From Flagellimonas aurea (GTDB lineage: Bacteria > Bacteroidota > Bacteroidia > Flavobacteriales > Flavobacteriaceae): 64,000 nt of DNA. Below the pieces are notes generated by a model. The model was not told where the DNA came from and did no database searches. It saw only the letters and a list, made by a program, of their open reading frames with translations. The DNA lies in the NCBI RefSeq assembly GCF_017313785.1, contig NZ_JAFLNL010000005.1:62001-126000 (forward strand), given 5' to 3'. Position numbers and translations under genes: made by a program. Shown piece by piece: positions 1-10,004 of this stretch; the first letter of the stretch is position 1, and each line of letters begins with the position of its first letter.

Positions 1-279
1 AAATCGAGTACGGAAAACGAACGAACCACGGTAATTCTCCACACACCAAAATTCGGAGAAATAGGGTATAGACAGATAGCCGGTGCCATGGCCCGTAGGA
101 TCGTAAACTACGCTGAGGAAGGTGAACAAGTAACCCAAGGCGAGGATGCAGGCTTTATAAAATTTGGGTCCCGTGTTGATTTGTTGCTCCCTTTGGATTG
201 TGACATTACCGTTAAACTAAATCAAAAAGTAGTTGGAGCGCACACTTGCATAGCTACAGTGAGACCGTTAGATGATTAA
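1..279 (+). CDS. psd: Phosphatidylserine decarboxylase family protein, C-terminal part (5' end outside window)
   Basis: The frame is open from base 1 and gives 92 residues. They match the C-terminal half of the Bacteroidota phosphatidylserine decarboxylase family: an ENER box near the start, a GYRQIAGAMARRIV strand and the closing GFIKFGSRVDLLLP segment. The enzyme makes phosphatidylethanolamine at the inner membrane from phosphatidylserine and carries a pyruvoyl group formed by self-cleavage. The cleavage site should lie upstream and cannot be inspected here. The stop overlaps the start of the acyl-CoA-binding protein gene by 8 bases, so the two are probably co-translated. Confidence 0.88.
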   Translation, partial: KSSTENERTTVILHTPKFGEIGYRQIAGAMARRIVNYAEEGEQVTQGEDAGFIKFGSRVDLLLPLDCDITVKLNQKVVGAHTCIATVRPLDD

Positions 280-535
280 CGAAGATTTACATAAAAGATT
301 CGAAGATGCCGTTAACTTTGTTAACGACTACACCGACCCTTTACCTGCAGATTTACTCTTAAAACTCTACGCCTACTTTAAGATTGCCAATAAAAACTTT
401 GACAATCCAGGCAGTAGAACCCCGCTGATCAATGCATTTAAGGCAAATGCCCTGTTCCAAGCCAAAAGAATAAGTGTGGAAGAAGCCATGGAAAACTATG
501 TGGAATTGGTCGATAAAGAACTAAAATCCCTTTAG
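272..535 (+). CDS. Acyl-CoA-binding protein (ACBP family)
   Basis: This 87-residue protein has the usual ACBP length and pattern: an N-terminal helix with FEDAVNFV, a LKLYAYFKIA helix (the YxxYKQA-like region), then NPG and a C-terminal AMENYVELV helix. ACBPs bind long-chain acyl-CoA in the cytosol and buffer it for lipid synthesis. It overlaps the phosphatidylserine decarboxylase gene by 8 bases, which fits a lipid-metabolism role. Its stop codon overlaps that of the convergent sterol-desaturase-family gene. Bacterial ACBPs are scattered but common in Flavobacteriia. Confidence 0.9.
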   Translation: MINEDLHKRFEDAVNFVNDYTDPLPADLLLKLYAYFKIANKNFDNPGSRTPLINAFKANALFQAKRISVEEAMENYVELVDKELKSL

Positions 536-1800
536 GAAACTAAATCCGAGGTCACAAACGATTTCTCAAAATAGGTAAAGTAGATTCCCCCAAAAATAGT
601 GATCAAAAAATACAGGGCCACCAGATAGCTTCCCAGAGCAAGGTAGTTATCTATTCCAAACCAATCATTGGTAAAAAAAATCAATACCAGACCACCAAGC
701 CCCCTGACCACCTCAATCCAAACTGCGTAATTTTTACGGTCCATTAAAGTCGTGTATCCATAAATACCCACAAATATGAATGCACCGAACAACAATAATC
801 CATCAAAACCAATATCCGAATAGTTGTAGAACATAAATAGCATTAAAAAGGTGGTGACGATCAATTGGAACAATGCATAGCCCTTTAAAGAACTGGTAGC
901 CTCTTGTCGGTACTTTCTGAAATTGTACACGTTCTCTATAATCCGAATCGGATATTTTTCCTTTACATCCTTTGGGCGCCATCCCGTGGGCATGAACCAG
1001 ATGCGTAATTTGTCCCAATAATTTTTGGTCCGCCAAGCATCCTGTATCAATCGCCATAAATGTTGAAAGTTGATAACGATAGGATTCCAAGTGTTGGCAG
1101 GTTTCAGCACACCATATTGTGGGGGCACTTCATCCAGTTCTTCTTGAAAAGTTCCGAAGATTCGATCCCAAACACAAAAAATCTGCCCAAGGTTTTTATC
1201 AATATACTCTGGATTAATGGCATGGTGAACCCGATGCTGCGAGGGGGTCACAATCACGTATTCCAAAACACCAAGTTTTCCAATATGCTGGGTGTGGTAC
1301 CAAAATTGGGCAAACAAATGGATAGGCGCCAAAATGGCAATCACTTGGTGCGGCACGCCCATCAGTGCGGCCGGAATCAAAAGGAGTGCATAATATCCCA
1401 ACAAATTTGAAATGGGCTGTCGCAACGCACAAGCCAAATTAAATTCTTCACTGCTATGGTGAATCACGTGCTGGTTCCAAAAAAAGTTAATATGATGGCT
1501 CAACCTGTGGTTCCAATAACCCGCAAAATCAAGAGCAATAAAGGCCACCACCCAGACCAACCACGTAGCCTTGATTTCAATAAGCGCCAAATGCTCCAAT
1601 AAAAAAGGGTAACTGATCAAAATAAGCACCAATCCCAAGGAATCCTTTACCACATTGGTCAAACCAGAGCTAAGACTGCTCACGGTATCCATGAGGTTGT
1701 GTTTTTGATCCTTAACAAAACGGCCGTAAAGAATTTCTATCAATACCAGGCCGACAAAAAACGGTGTAGCATATAACAATGCCGTTGCATACGATTCCAT
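532..1800 (-). CDS. Sterol desaturase / fatty acid hydroxylase family membrane di-iron oxygenase
   Basis: This 422-residue polytopic membrane protein shows the three histidine clusters of the superfamily: HRLSHH at residues 98-103, HVIHH at 111-115 and HRVHH at 189-193, with an extra FWYHTQH before the last. These ligate a di-iron centre that hydroxylates or desaturates lipids. The layout resembles alkylglycerol monooxygenase-like members. About 140 further residues follow, with several more hydrophobic segments. The gene lies 52 bases downstream of the nucleotidyltransferase gene on the same strand and may be the last gene of that operon. The substrate cannot be read from sequence. Confidence 0.85.
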   Translation of the reverse strand: MESYATALLYATPFFVGLVLIEILYGRFVKDQKHNLMDTVSSLSSGLTNVVKDSLGLVLILISYPFLLEHLALIEIKATWLVWVVAFIALDFAGYWNHRLSHHINFFWNQHVIHHSSEEFNLACALRQPISNLLGYYALLLIPAALMGVPHQVIAILAPIHLFAQFWYHTQHIGKLGVLEYVIVTPSQHRVHHAINPEYIDKNLGQIFCVWDRIFGTFQEELDEVPPQYGVLKPANTWNPIVINFQHLWRLIQDAWRTKNYWDKLRIWFMPTGWRPKDVKEKYPIRIIENVYNFRKYRQEATSSLKGYALFQLIVTTFLMLFMFYNYSDIGFDGLLLFGAFIFVGIYGYTTLMDRKNYAVWIEVVRGLGGLVLIFFTNDWFGIDNYLALGSYLVALYFLITIFGGIYFTYFEKSFVTSDLVS

Positions 1801-1852
1801 TTCAAAAATTTAAATATTGCTCGCAGCAAGAATGGGATTATATGCCTTTAAG

Positions 1853-2689
1853 TTAATCTAAATTTTTAAATAACTGAATATCATTTGCATCCGTTAGATC
1901 GGGAATGTGTTCCGAGCGGGGAATACAGAGCACACTTCGTGGCTCTTTATCCACCAAAACCGCAACGGCTTTGGGCAATTCTTTCTCATCGCGCACTGGG
2001 TCGATGGGGCAGTTTTTTAAGTAGGGATAGATCTCATTTCCAGAAAAACTGAAAATGTTCATACTCACCCTTAGCTGTCCGGATGCATCCTTATACTTGG
2101 GAACATCTTCCACATTTGGTTTTTCAACAATTTGTTGTAAAAATCCATCCTCGGAAATATCCATTACGGCAAACTTGGCAATACGCTCCTCGGTATAATC
2201 AAAACCTGAACTTCCGTAACTGATCAACGCGTGGGGAGCTCTTCTAGCCGACCTTAAATCTTGTAAGGCGCCAACGGAGTATAGATTATCGCCATTGCAA
2301 ACGGTAAACGTGGTCTGTTTTAATTCAGGATATTGATCCAAACACTGCTGAAGGGCGTCGGCGGTACCCAATGGTTTGGTTCTTCCCTCCGGGACAGATT
2401 GCACGGCCAAAAAAACATTCAATCCAGCGGGAAGATTGCCCTGACCCTTTAAGTTTTGAAAGGCTTCGTTTTCCGGGCTTGTGATCAAATACAGGTTGGT
2501 GTAACCAGCCTCCACCGCATTTTGGACCAAATAATACAGGAATGGCCTCCCCTTTTTCCCTACGGGAATCAGACTTTTGTGAGGGATGTTGTCCATAACC
2601 TGGTCATCCCGTTGTTTTAAACTCCTTTTCATTCGTGATGATGCACCACCTACCATGATGATCAAACTCGTGTTCTCCATTATATTCAA
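1853..2689 (-). CDS. Sugar-phosphate nucleotidyltransferase family protein
   Basis: The 278-residue product has a Rossmann-like nucleotidyltransferase core: a glycine-rich start (MVGGASSRM, in place of the usual GGxGTR), a lysine in the HKSLIPV segment where the family has PKxLxPV, and CNGDNLY around residue 120 matching the metal-binding Asp motif. Such enzymes couple a sugar-1-phosphate to an NTP. It overlaps the upstream GHMP kinase gene by 4 bases, so kinase and transferase are likely co-translated and consecutive steps. The sugar and nucleotide are unknown. An ATG three codons downstream is an alternative start. Confidence 0.78.
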   Translation of the reverse strand: MNIMENTSLIIMVGGASSRMKRSLKQRDDQVMDNIPHKSLIPVGKKGRPFLYYLVQNAVEAGYTNLYLITSPENEAFQNLKGQGNLPAGLNVFLAVQSVPEGRTKPLGTADALQQCLDQYPELKQTTFTVCNGDNLYSVGALQDLRSARRAPHALISYGSSGFDYTEERIAKFAVMDISEDGFLQQIVEKPNVEDVPKYKDASGQLRVSMNIFSFSGNEIYPYLKNCPIDPVRDEKELPKAVAVLVDKEPRSVLCIPRSEHIPDLTDANDIQLFKNLD

Positions 2690-3738
2690 CTTGTTAATTC
2701 TACGGCATACACTGCTTTCGCTCCTTTGCTCAAAAATGTCTGTATTACCTTTTCTTCCATATCATCTGGAACCATGGCCACCATACAGCCACCGCCGCCC
2801 GAACCTATTATCTTGGTCCCAATGGCACCCGCATCACGGGCAGCATCCATCATTTCAACCATTTTCAAGGGTGTATTTTTGATTTCGTTCTGAAGGATGA
2901 TTTGGTGCTGGTTCATCAAATCTCCTAACACTTGGACATCGGGGCTTGGCTTCAGCAACTCTTTTTTGGCCTCCAACGTTATGTGATAATTATAGATGGC
3001 GGCATACCAATAGCCTTGGAGTTCCTCTGGCACCAGTTCTACATATTTTTCATAATCCTCCACAGTGGCATGCTCCAATTTAAATTCAGGATGAGCCTTT
3101 GTGACGGCATCTATTGTTCTTTGTTGATACACCCTGGCATTTTTAAGTACCTCCAGGGTCTTTTTGGGAACGCCCGACTCAGCAACCAGCAATTTCCCCA
3201 AGTGGGCGTTTAGGCGTGTGCTTTCCCCGCTTTTGGTATCGATATAGATCAATCCTTTTTGGGCTATGGTGTACTGATCCATCAAGCCTCCAGGTTGATC
3301 AAAAAAGAGCACTTCCGCCTCATAGGCCCACCTCCCAATTTGATAATCACTGATTTCCTCCGATTTTCCCTGTGTTGCCACCAAAAAACGAATCCAGGCC
3401 ACCACCAAAGCGGAAGAACTGGACAGACCAGCGTTCACAGGAATATTTCCAGAAATTTCGATATCATACCCTTTATCAAACTGAAAACCTTGTTGTTTTA
3501 AAACGGACATCACCGACCTAAAATAATCATCGGGCCGAATCGCCTTCAAATCATCATCCAGCGAAATTGATGTTTCTTCGTTCAGGTCCAACAATTTCAA
3601 CAGATATTCTCTATTGGGATTTTGGGTTGCCCTTAAATTGATGAATCGGTCAATGGTTCCTGCAATCACAGGAAGTCCCAAATAATCTTGATGGTCGCCA
3701 TAAAAACAGATTCGGGCGGGTACTTTTATTTCAATCAT
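2686..3738 (-). CDS. GHMP family sugar kinase (galactokinase-like)
   Basis: The 350-residue product has all three GHMP kinase motifs: GDHQDYLG at residues 14-21 (compare GEHTDY of galactokinases), the ATP loop PVNAGLSSSSALV at about 100-112, and GSGGGGC near the C-terminus. A GGLMDQ segment carries the likely catalytic Asp. These features point to a kinase acting at the anomeric hydroxyl, giving a sugar-1-phosphate. It sits 12 bases after the GH109-type gene and overlaps the nucleotidyltransferase gene by 4 bases. I infer a salvage pathway: release the sugar, phosphorylate it, activate it. The actual sugar is not known. Confidence 0.82.
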   Translation of the reverse strand: MIEIKVPARICFYGDHQDYLGLPVIAGTIDRFINLRATQNPNREYLLKLLDLNEETSISLDDDLKAIRPDDYFRSVMSVLKQQGFQFDKGYDIEISGNIPVNAGLSSSSALVVAWIRFLVATQGKSEEISDYQIGRWAYEAEVLFFDQPGGLMDQYTIAQKGLIYIDTKSGESTRLNAHLGKLLVAESGVPKKTLEVLKNARVYQQRTIDAVTKAHPEFKLEHATVEDYEKYVELVPEELQGYWYAAIYNYHITLEAKKELLKPSPDVQVLGDLMNQHQIILQNEIKNTPLKMVEMMDAARDAGAIGTKIIGSGGGGCMVAMVPDDMEEKVIQTFLSKGAKAVYAVELTS

Positions 3739-3750
3739 GAATATTTTCTA

Positions 3751-5139
3751 CTAACTAATAATTTGTAATGGTTCGGTATTCTTCCAGTTGCCTCTCGTAA
3801 AATCGGGGAAAGGTTGCGGTGCTCCATTACTTGCCACGGACCGTTCGCTCAATGGCGATACGGCGCTCCATAGACACCCTTCATAAACATTTTGGTCGAG
3901 CGGAAGCCCCTTTTGCAAGCATTCCACGATACGGAACACCATGATACCATCCATGCCTCCATGTCCGCTGCCCTTCGCAGCTTCATTCAGTCGTTTGTAA
4001 AGCGGGTGATCGTACTTCTTATATAATTTATCGAGTTGCTCTCCCTGCACCCAAGAATGATGGTCTTTCGTAAGTCCTTCCACACCACCTTCCAACGCTA
4101 CGCGAGTCGGGAATCCTGCCAAAACTCCTTTGGTTCCCTGAACCAAGTTCAATCGAGAATAGGGTCTTGGACTGGTTTCGTCCCATTGCACCATAATGGT
4201 TTTTCCAAAGTGAGTTTTGATGATGGATGTATTCAAATCACCTCCTTTAAAGTCCAACTGGTTCCATTTGTGGTCGGCAGGATAATTTTTCTCAGCATAC
4301 AACTCACGCCCTCTTGACGGCGTAGAGAAAGAAACCAAGCTACCGAAGGTATCCTCTTGCCGTGCCAAGTTCATGTATTGGGCCACTGGTCCCAAACCAT
4401 GTGTTGGATATAAATTTCCGTTACGTTTGGCATAATGAGGTGTTCGCCATGAGCCCGTACCTCGCTCCTGCTCTTCCATCTGCCAGCGCAACTCATGGAT
4501 ATAGGCCGCTTCGCCATGTAAAATTTCCCCGACCAGGCCTTGTCGGCACATATTGAGGAACATGAGTTCATCGCGGCTATAGTTCACGTTTTCCAGCATC
4601 ATGCAATGCTTTTGGGTACGCTCACTGGCATCCACAATGTCCCACATATCCTGAATGGTGGTGGCCATGGGCACCTCAACAAAGGCGTGGGCCCCATATT
4701 CCATTGCCCCAATGGCCATTGGCGCATGGTTGGCCCAATTGGTGGCAATAAACACCACATCGGGCTTTACTTCTTTGAGCATGGTCCTCCACTCATCCTC
4801 GTCTCCCCAGTATTGGGCTATGTTTTTATGGCGATTTTCTCCTGCTGCCTCTTTTACCCAACGCGTCTTCTCTTTGACCAAATCCTCATAAAGATCACAG
4901 ATAGCGACTACCTCGGTCCCTTCCAAAGCGGCAAAAAATTTGGCATGCGTTCCTCCCCTGGCTCCCACTCCAATAAAAGCGGCACGGACCTTTTCCAATT
5001 TTGGAGCAGCAAAGCCACCCATATAGGTCGATGAGATAGGTCTCTCGGAATTGGCTCTTAGATAGGTCGGGGCTATGGAAACAGCTGCGGCGGTCAACGA
5101 AGTTTTTTGGATAAAACTTCTTCTATCGAGGTTTTTCAT
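3751..5139 (-). CDS. GH109-type Gfo/Idh/MocA family protein with Tat signal (alpha-N-acetylgalactosaminidase-like)
   Basis: The start is taken at the ATG giving MKNLDRRSFIQK, because an RRxFxK twin-arginine signal follows at once. The protein has 462 residues. It has a Rossmann NAD site (GVGARGG) and the segments YPTHGLGP and ENVNYSRDE typical of glycoside hydrolase family 109. That family uses bound NAD+ in an oxidation-elimination mechanism to release GalNAc, unlike classical hydrolases. Export is expected through Tat; tatA lies about 30 kb away in this window. It is the first gene of the kinase/nucleotidyltransferase operon. A plain sugar dehydrogenase is the main alternative. Confidence 0.8.
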   Translation of the reverse strand: MKNLDRRSFIQKTSLTAAAVSIAPTYLRANSERPISSTYMGGFAAPKLEKVRAAFIGVGARGGTHAKFFAALEGTEVVAICDLYEDLVKEKTRWVKEAAGENRHKNIAQYWGDEDEWRTMLKEVKPDVVFIATNWANHAPMAIGAMEYGAHAFVEVPMATTIQDMWDIVDASERTQKHCMMLENVNYSRDELMFLNMCRQGLVGEILHGEAAYIHELRWQMEEQERGTGSWRTPHYAKRNGNLYPTHGLGPVAQYMNLARQEDTFGSLVSFSTPSRGRELYAEKNYPADHKWNQLDFKGGDLNTSIIKTHFGKTIMVQWDETSPRPYSRLNLVQGTKGVLAGFPTRVALEGGVEGLTKDHHSWVQGEQLDKLYKKYDHPLYKRLNEAAKGSGHGGMDGIMVFRIVECLQKGLPLDQNVYEGCLWSAVSPLSERSVASNGAPQPFPDFTRGNWKNTEPLQIIS

Positions 5140-5185
5140 TGGTTCTAACGTCACTTGATTATTATGCCTTCCAAAGTATAAAAAA

Positions 5186-5216
5186 TATAAAGAAAAGGGA
5201 AGCTTACTTCCCTTTT
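5186..5216 (-). terminator. Intrinsic terminator of valS
   Basis: A perfect 10-bp stem (AAAAGGGAAG with CTTCCCTTTT) has a 4-base CTTA loop. Read on the minus strand it lies about 30 bases past the valS stop and is followed by a T-rich run. It separates valS from the GH109 operon. Confidence 0.8.
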
Positions 5217-5245
5217 CAAAATTCTAATTTAAGTATGCTTTTAGC

Positions 5246-7870
5246 TTATTTTAAGCTGGCCAAACTCTTTTCCAAGGTTTCGATTTTGGCCTCGGCATCG
5301 GCAGCTTTCTTGCGCTCCATGGCAACCACTTGTTCAGGTGCATTGTTCACAAAACGCTCGTTGCCCAGTTTCTTCTCCACAGATTTCAAAAATCCTTTGG
5401 TATAATTGAGCTCCTCAGTGATCTTGGCAATCTCTGCATCAACATCAATGGCGCCGCTTATCGGGATAAAATATTCGTTGCTCTTTACCCTAAAGGTCAG
5501 GGCTCCGTCCAAACTGGTATCTATCGTTTCCATTTTTGATAGATTACCCAATTTCAGGATAATGGCGTCCATTTGGGAATCCACGCCTTCGGCATTCAAC
5601 ACAAATAGCTCCAAATCATCTTTTTGCGGAATGTTTTTTTCCTTTCTGATGGTTCTGATACCCGAAATTACCTCCGAAGCAAAATAAAAATCTGCAATCA
5701 AGGCTGAATCCACTTCTTTTGCTTCGGGCCATTGGGAAACAATCAAAGCATCCTCTGGAGTACGTTCGGCGATATGCTGCCAAACTTCTTCTGTTAAGAA
5801 TGGCATGAATGGATGCAACAGCTTCAGGTTTTCTTCAAAAAGACCCAATACCTCATCATAGGTTTTCTGGTCGATAGGCTTTTGATACTCAGGCTTCACG
5901 ATTTCCAACAGCCAAGAACAGAAATCGTCCCACACCAATTTATAGGTAGCCATCAACGCATCGGAAATACGGTATTTGGAAAAATGGTCTTCAATCTCTA
6001 CCAAGGTCTGATTGAACTTGGCCTTGTACCACTCGATTCCTTTTTGTGCGGCTTCGGGCTGCGGAATATCCTCAACTTCCCATCCCCTTACCAATCGGAA
6101 AGCATTCCATATTTTGTTTGCAAAGTTGGCCCCTTGCTGGCAGAGGGCTTCATCGAACAACAAATCATTACCTGCTGCGGAACTCAACAACAATCCTACA
6201 CGAACACCATCAGCACCGAAATCCTCAATCAATTTTAGGGCATCGGGGGAGTTACCAAGGGATTTGGACATTTTTCGACGTTGCTTGTCACGTACCAATC
6301 CTGTGAGGTAAACATTTTCAAACGGTCGTTTTCCTCGGTATTCGTATCCTGCCATGATCATTCTAGCTACCCAGAAGAACAGAATATCGGGTCCCGTGAC
6401 CAGATCGCTGGTCGGGTAATAATAATTGACTTCTTTATTATCTGGTTCCAAGATGCCACCAAAAACACTGATGGGCCATAACCAAGAGGAAAACCAAGTA
6501 TCCAAAACATCAGGATCTTGACGCAAATCGGAAAGTTGAATATTTGGTTTTTTGGATTTGGCAAGTTGCAAAGCTTCTTCTGGAGTTTCGGCCACAACAA
6601 AATCCTCTTTGCCATCACCATAATAGTAAGCAGGGATTTGCTGTCCCCACCACAATTGACGGGAAATGTTCCAATCGCGAATGTTCTCCATCCAATGGCG
6701 ATAGGTGTTATCGAATTTGGAAGGGTACAATTTTACATCCTTGGTCTCCAAAACGCCTTCCAAGGCAGGTTTCGCCATATTCTCCATTTTCAAGAACCAT
6801 TGGTCGGACAATCGTGGTTCGATTACCGCTTTGGTCCTTTCAGATGTACCCACTTTATTGGTATGCTGTTCTGTTTTTACCAAGTATCCTTTCTCTTCAA
6901 GCTCTTTGGAGATTTCTTTGCGTACCACAAAGCGGTCTTTTCCCTGATAATGAAGGCCAAAAGAATTCAAGGTGGCATCTTCATTGAAAATATCGATTAC
7001 TTCAAGATTGTGTTTATCACCAAGATTTTTATCGTTCTCGTCGTGGGCAGGGGTAACTTTTAGGCACCCTGTACCGAATTCCACATCGACATATTCATCT
7101 TCGATAATAGGGATTACCCTATCGCAAATGGGCACAATTGCCTTTTTGCCCCTCAAATGACGGTATCTTTCATCATTTGGATTGATACAGATGGCGGTAT
7201 CGCCCAAAATAGTCTCCGGACGGGTGGTGGCAATGGTCACTTTTTCATCGGAACCTTCGATGGCATAGGACAGATAATATAGGGTGCCCTGCCGCTCTTC
7301 ATAGATTACTTCCTCGTCGGAAAGCGTGGTCTTGGCCTCGGGGTCCCAGTTCACCATTCGGTACCCCCTGTAAATCAAACCTTTATTGTATAAATCAACA
7401 AAAACCTTGATTACCGATGCTGACATATCGTCATCCATCGTAAACTTGGTGCGGTCCCAATCACAGGAACAACCCAATTTTTTCAATTGTTGAAGAATTA
7501 CTCCCCCATACTCATTGGTCCAATCCCAGGCATGTTTTAGAAATTCATCGCGGGTCAACTTGGATTTATCGATACCATCCGCCTTGAGCTTGGCAACTAC
7601 CTTGGCCTCCGTGGCTATGGACGCGTGGTCCATTCCCGGAACCCAGCAGGCATTTTTTCCCAAAAGTCTGGCCCTACGGATAAGAACATCTTGTATGGTA
7701 TTGTTGAGCATGTGGCCCATGTGGAGCACCCCGGTGACGTTGGGTGGGGGTATTACTATGGTATAGGGGTCCCTGTCATCGGGTTTGGAACTAAAATAAT
7801 CATGTTCCGACCAGTAGGCATACCAATGCTCTTCAACCCTTTTTGGGTCATATTTTGATGGAATTTCCAT
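5246..7870 (-). CDS. valS: Valyl-tRNA synthetase
   Basis: The 874-residue class I synthetase has the HIGH motif as HMGH at residues 50-53 after PPPNVTG, the KMSKS motif in [10 protein letters not shown], a large CP1 editing insert and a C-terminal coiled-coil tail typical of bacterial ValRS. It charges tRNA-Val in the cytosol and edits misactivated threonine. Length and domain order are normal. It is transcribed alone: a strong terminator follows, and a divergent promoter region of about 200 bases separates it from the DUF1573 gene. Confidence 0.97.
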   Translation of the reverse strand: MEIPSKYDPKRVEEHWYAYWSEHDYFSSKPDDRDPYTIVIPPPNVTGVLHMGHMLNNTIQDVLIRRARLLGKNACWVPGMDHASIATEAKVVAKLKADGIDKSKLTRDEFLKHAWDWTNEYGGVILQQLKKLGCSCDWDRTKFTMDDDMSASVIKVFVDLYNKGLIYRGYRMVNWDPEAKTTLSDEEVIYEERQGTLYYLSYAIEGSDEKVTIATTRPETILGDTAICINPNDERYRHLRGKKAIVPICDRVIPIIEDEYVDVEFGTGCLKVTPAHDENDKNLGDKHNLEVIDIFNEDATLNSFGLHYQGKDRFVVRKEISKELEEKGYLVKTEQHTNKVGTSERTKAVIEPRLSDQWFLKMENMAKPALEGVLETKDVKLYPSKFDNTYRHWMENIRDWNISRQLWWGQQIPAYYYGDGKEDFVVAETPEEALQLAKSKKPNIQLSDLRQDPDVLDTWFSSWLWPISVFGGILEPDNKEVNYYYPTSDLVTGPDILFFWVARMIMAGYEYRGKRPFENVYLTGLVRDKQRRKMSKSLGNSPDALKLIEDFGADGVRVGLLLSSAAGNDLLFDEALCQQGANFANKIWNAFRLVRGWEVEDIPQPEAAQKGIEWYKAKFNQTLVEIEDHFSKYRISDALMATYKLVWDDFCSWLLEIVKPEYQKPIDQKTYDEVLGLFEENLKLLHPFMPFLTEEVWQHIAERTPEDALIVSQWPEAKEVDSALIADFYFASEVISGIRTIRKEKNIPQKDDLELFVLNAEGVDSQMDAIILKLGNLSKMETIDTSLDGALTFRVKSNEYFIPISGAIDVDAEIAKITEELNYTKGFLKSVEKKLGNERFVNNAPEQVVAMERKKAADAEAKIETLEKSLASLK

Positions 7871-8070
7871 TTTTCGGTATAGTTTTTGTTAATAAGACTG
7901 TGATTGGTTTTTTTGAAAGGAAAGCAAAATGTTAATTTTACGCTATTCTTCAGCTTAGTACCAATTCAGAAATACGAAACAAAAATAAGTAACGTTATTC
8001 TATAACAAAAGAATTTTGGATGCAGGTATCAAAACATCTACATTTGAAGTTCACCCAAAAACCAAAAATG

Positions 8071-8454
8071 ATGAAAAAAACTGTACTGATGCTGTTTATA
8101 GGGCTTTTATCCTTAGGGGTATACGCTCAAGAAACCGCTAAAATCGAATTTAAGAGCGAGACCATTGATTACGGAGAAATTGAAAGAGGTAGCGATGGTG
8201 TTCGTGTATTTGAATTTACCAATACAGGTGATGCTCCTTTGGTAATCAGTAGTGTTAAATCTAGCTGTGGATGTACTATTCCTAAAAAACCAGAAGAACC
8301 GATTATGCCTGGAAAAGTTGGTAAAATCGAAGTAAAATATGACACAAACAGGGTTGGCCCTATCAGAAAGGCCATTACTGTAACCTCAAATGCTGATACT
8401 CCAACGAAAGTACTCAAAATCAAGGGTACCGTTAAAAATCCTGGAGCAAAGTAA
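8071..8454 (+). CDS. Secreted DUF1573 (Ig-like) protein
   Basis: The start is placed at one of two adjacent ATGs (8068 or 8071) because MKKTVLMLFIGLLSLGVYAQ is a clear signal peptide; the upstream in-frame ATG at 8020 would bury it. The mature part is one beta-sandwich of the DUF1573 family, with the signature FEFTNTGDAPLVIS followed by SSCGCTIP and a final LKIKGTV strand. DUF1573 proteins are abundant in Bacteroidota and probably periplasmic or surface-exposed, but their function is not established. A bidirectional terminator follows. Confidence 0.85.
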   Translation: MKKTVLMLFIGLLSLGVYAQETAKIEFKSETIDYGEIERGSDGVRVFEFTNTGDAPLVISSVKSSCGCTIPKKPEEPIMPGKVGKIEVKYDTNRVGPIRKAITVTSNADTPTKVLKIKGTVKNPGAK

Positions 8455-8478
8455 GAAGAAGAGAATTATTTTTTTGAA

Positions 8479-8512
8479 GGCCCTAAAATCAATTGATTTT
8501 GGGGCCTTTTCT
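8479..8512. terminator. Bidirectional intrinsic terminator
   Basis: A 14-bp stem (GGCCCTAAAATCAA against TTGATTTTGGGGCC, one G-T pair) is followed by TTTTCTTTT on the plus strand and flanked by A-rich sequence upstream. It lies between the convergent DUF1573 and aspartyl-protease genes and can serve both. Confidence 0.82.
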
Positions 8513-8513
8513 T

Positions 8514-9851
8514 TTAATCGTCGTCGAACATCTTTTTAAGGACAAAGGTGAAAAGCAGGTCTGTGTTGTATCTTTCTATAAGCACTTTTATCCGCTTTCC
8601 TTCACGTTCGTTTATCATTTTAAGAATTTCCTGAAGTTTGTATTTGTGAACTTTTTTCCCGTTTACAGCCAGTATAACGTCTCCTTCACGTAAACCAGCC
8701 TCTGCAGCAGGGCTACCGGCACGGATACCGGACACCACAATTTCTGGGACCAAACTCAACCTGGTCTTGTTCTCCAATAAAATCTGAACGTTACCAAATG
8801 TATCGCCATTGTCCTCCTTGACAAGCCCATTAACATCCGCAATACTCTCTGCAATGTATCTTAAGCCATTGTGCTGCAAATCGATTCCGGCCAAGTTGTA
8901 CTGAAAGGGTTCATTAAAATTACCGTTCTTTTTTAGGGTGACCAGACCTCTGCCATAATCAAAAACCATGTTGAAACGTTTGAGCACCTCTCCCCCCAAG
9001 CTACCATTTCGGCCATTCAAACTATCTATTCCCTGAAAAGACTCTCTATAAGGAAAAGCAACTTTGGCTTCATCCAGTTTAAAATCACCTATCTGGACTC
9101 CATTGATCTTACTCCGTTTTCCAAAAATATCGCCGCTCAGACCTCTTCCCAGATGGTCCTCATAGTTTTTTTCGGGTATTTCCAATCCCTTTTCGGGTTC
9201 GGGAAACAACCAAAGTGCATCACTACTTCCAGTATCCACAAGTAACTTCACGTTGATATTGGCCGTATCCTTCATCAATACCGTTCCCTCAACATATGCT
9301 TTTCTTTTTTCTACCAACAAAGGAATGGTCTGTCTGTTTCTCCTCTCCTTATATGTGTAAAGTTCGGGATTGTGCAGTTTCAGCTTTCTAGCGTTATAGT
9401 TCACCTCAATAATAAAATCACGGAATAGATCATAGCCCATTATACCATGTACAGGAATTCCCAATGTCGTTGAAAAATCGATTCCACGATCCATCACCAC
9501 ATATAGGTCTTGGGCAAAATTCATCGCTTTGCCCAACCTAAATATATTCCTCTTGGAACTCAGCGCCTTCATAGGCTTTCCATCGCCCAGACCACGTATG
9601 GTAACTTCGGAAACATTGTTGATGGGTATGGAATCTGATTCCGACAGATTGAAAAGAATAGGTTTGCTTACACCGGAATCGAGTATAAAGGTCAGTTCAA
9701 CCCCGTTAATCTCCACAGGAATGATGATGAGGTTATTTATGAGTTCAAAGTTGATTCGTTGGAATTTCTTGTCCTCGGGCAATTCAAAGCCCTGCGCCAA
9801 AATAAACATTGGCGCAATTAAAAGAAGCATAAAAATCAAACCCTTTCTCAT
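8514..9851 (-). CDS. Exported retropepsin-like aspartyl protease with C-terminal PDZ domain
   Basis: The start is set at MRKGLIFMLLLIAPMFILAQ, a signal peptide; an ATG two codons upstream (9857) is equally possible, while the longest frame adds an implausible leader. The protein has about 445 residues. Two aspartyl half-sites are visible, ILDSGVSKP near the N-terminus and LLVDTGSSDAL in the middle, so one chain carries both catalytic Asp residues. A PDZ domain (SPAAEAGLREGDVILAVNGKKV) ends the protein. Such proteins are common in Bacteroidota, with unknown substrates, probably in the periplasm. The short gap to the convergent DUF1573 gene holds the shared terminator. Confidence 0.82.
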   Translation of the reverse strand: MRKGLIFMLLLIAPMFILAQGFELPEDKKFQRINFELINNLIIIPVEINGVELTFILDSGVSKPILFNLSESDSIPINNVSEVTIRGLGDGKPMKALSSKRNIFRLGKAMNFAQDLYVVMDRGIDFSTTLGIPVHGIMGYDLFRDFIIEVNYNARKLKLHNPELYTYKERRNRQTIPLLVEKRKAYVEGTVLMKDTANINVKLLVDTGSSDALWLFPEPEKGLEIPEKNYEDHLGRGLSGDIFGKRSKINGVQIGDFKLDEAKVAFPYRESFQGIDSLNGRNGSLGGEVLKRFNMVFDYGRGLVTLKKNGNFNEPFQYNLAGIDLQHNGLRYIAESIADVNGLVKEDNGDTFGNVQILLENKTRLSLVPEIVVSGIRAGSPAAEAGLREGDVILAVNGKKVHKYKLQEILKMINEREGKRIKVLIERYNTDLLFTFVLKKMFDDD

Positions 9852-10004
9852 CGACATACATAAAATAATCACCTCTTCACTAAGGAATATACAAAATAAG
9901 GTTTGAACCCGATCATATTTTAACATTTCCAATAACAATTAATTTATGTTCAATCTTGTTGTTTTCGATATTAGGTTTTCTCATTTTTGCCAAAACTTTA
10001 GTTC

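Noticed and set aside
4540..5034. Plus-strand frame of 164 codons opposite the GH109-type gene
   Set aside because: It is a shadow of a gene with clear NAD-site and GH109 motifs; its own product is His- and Gly-rich with no family features.
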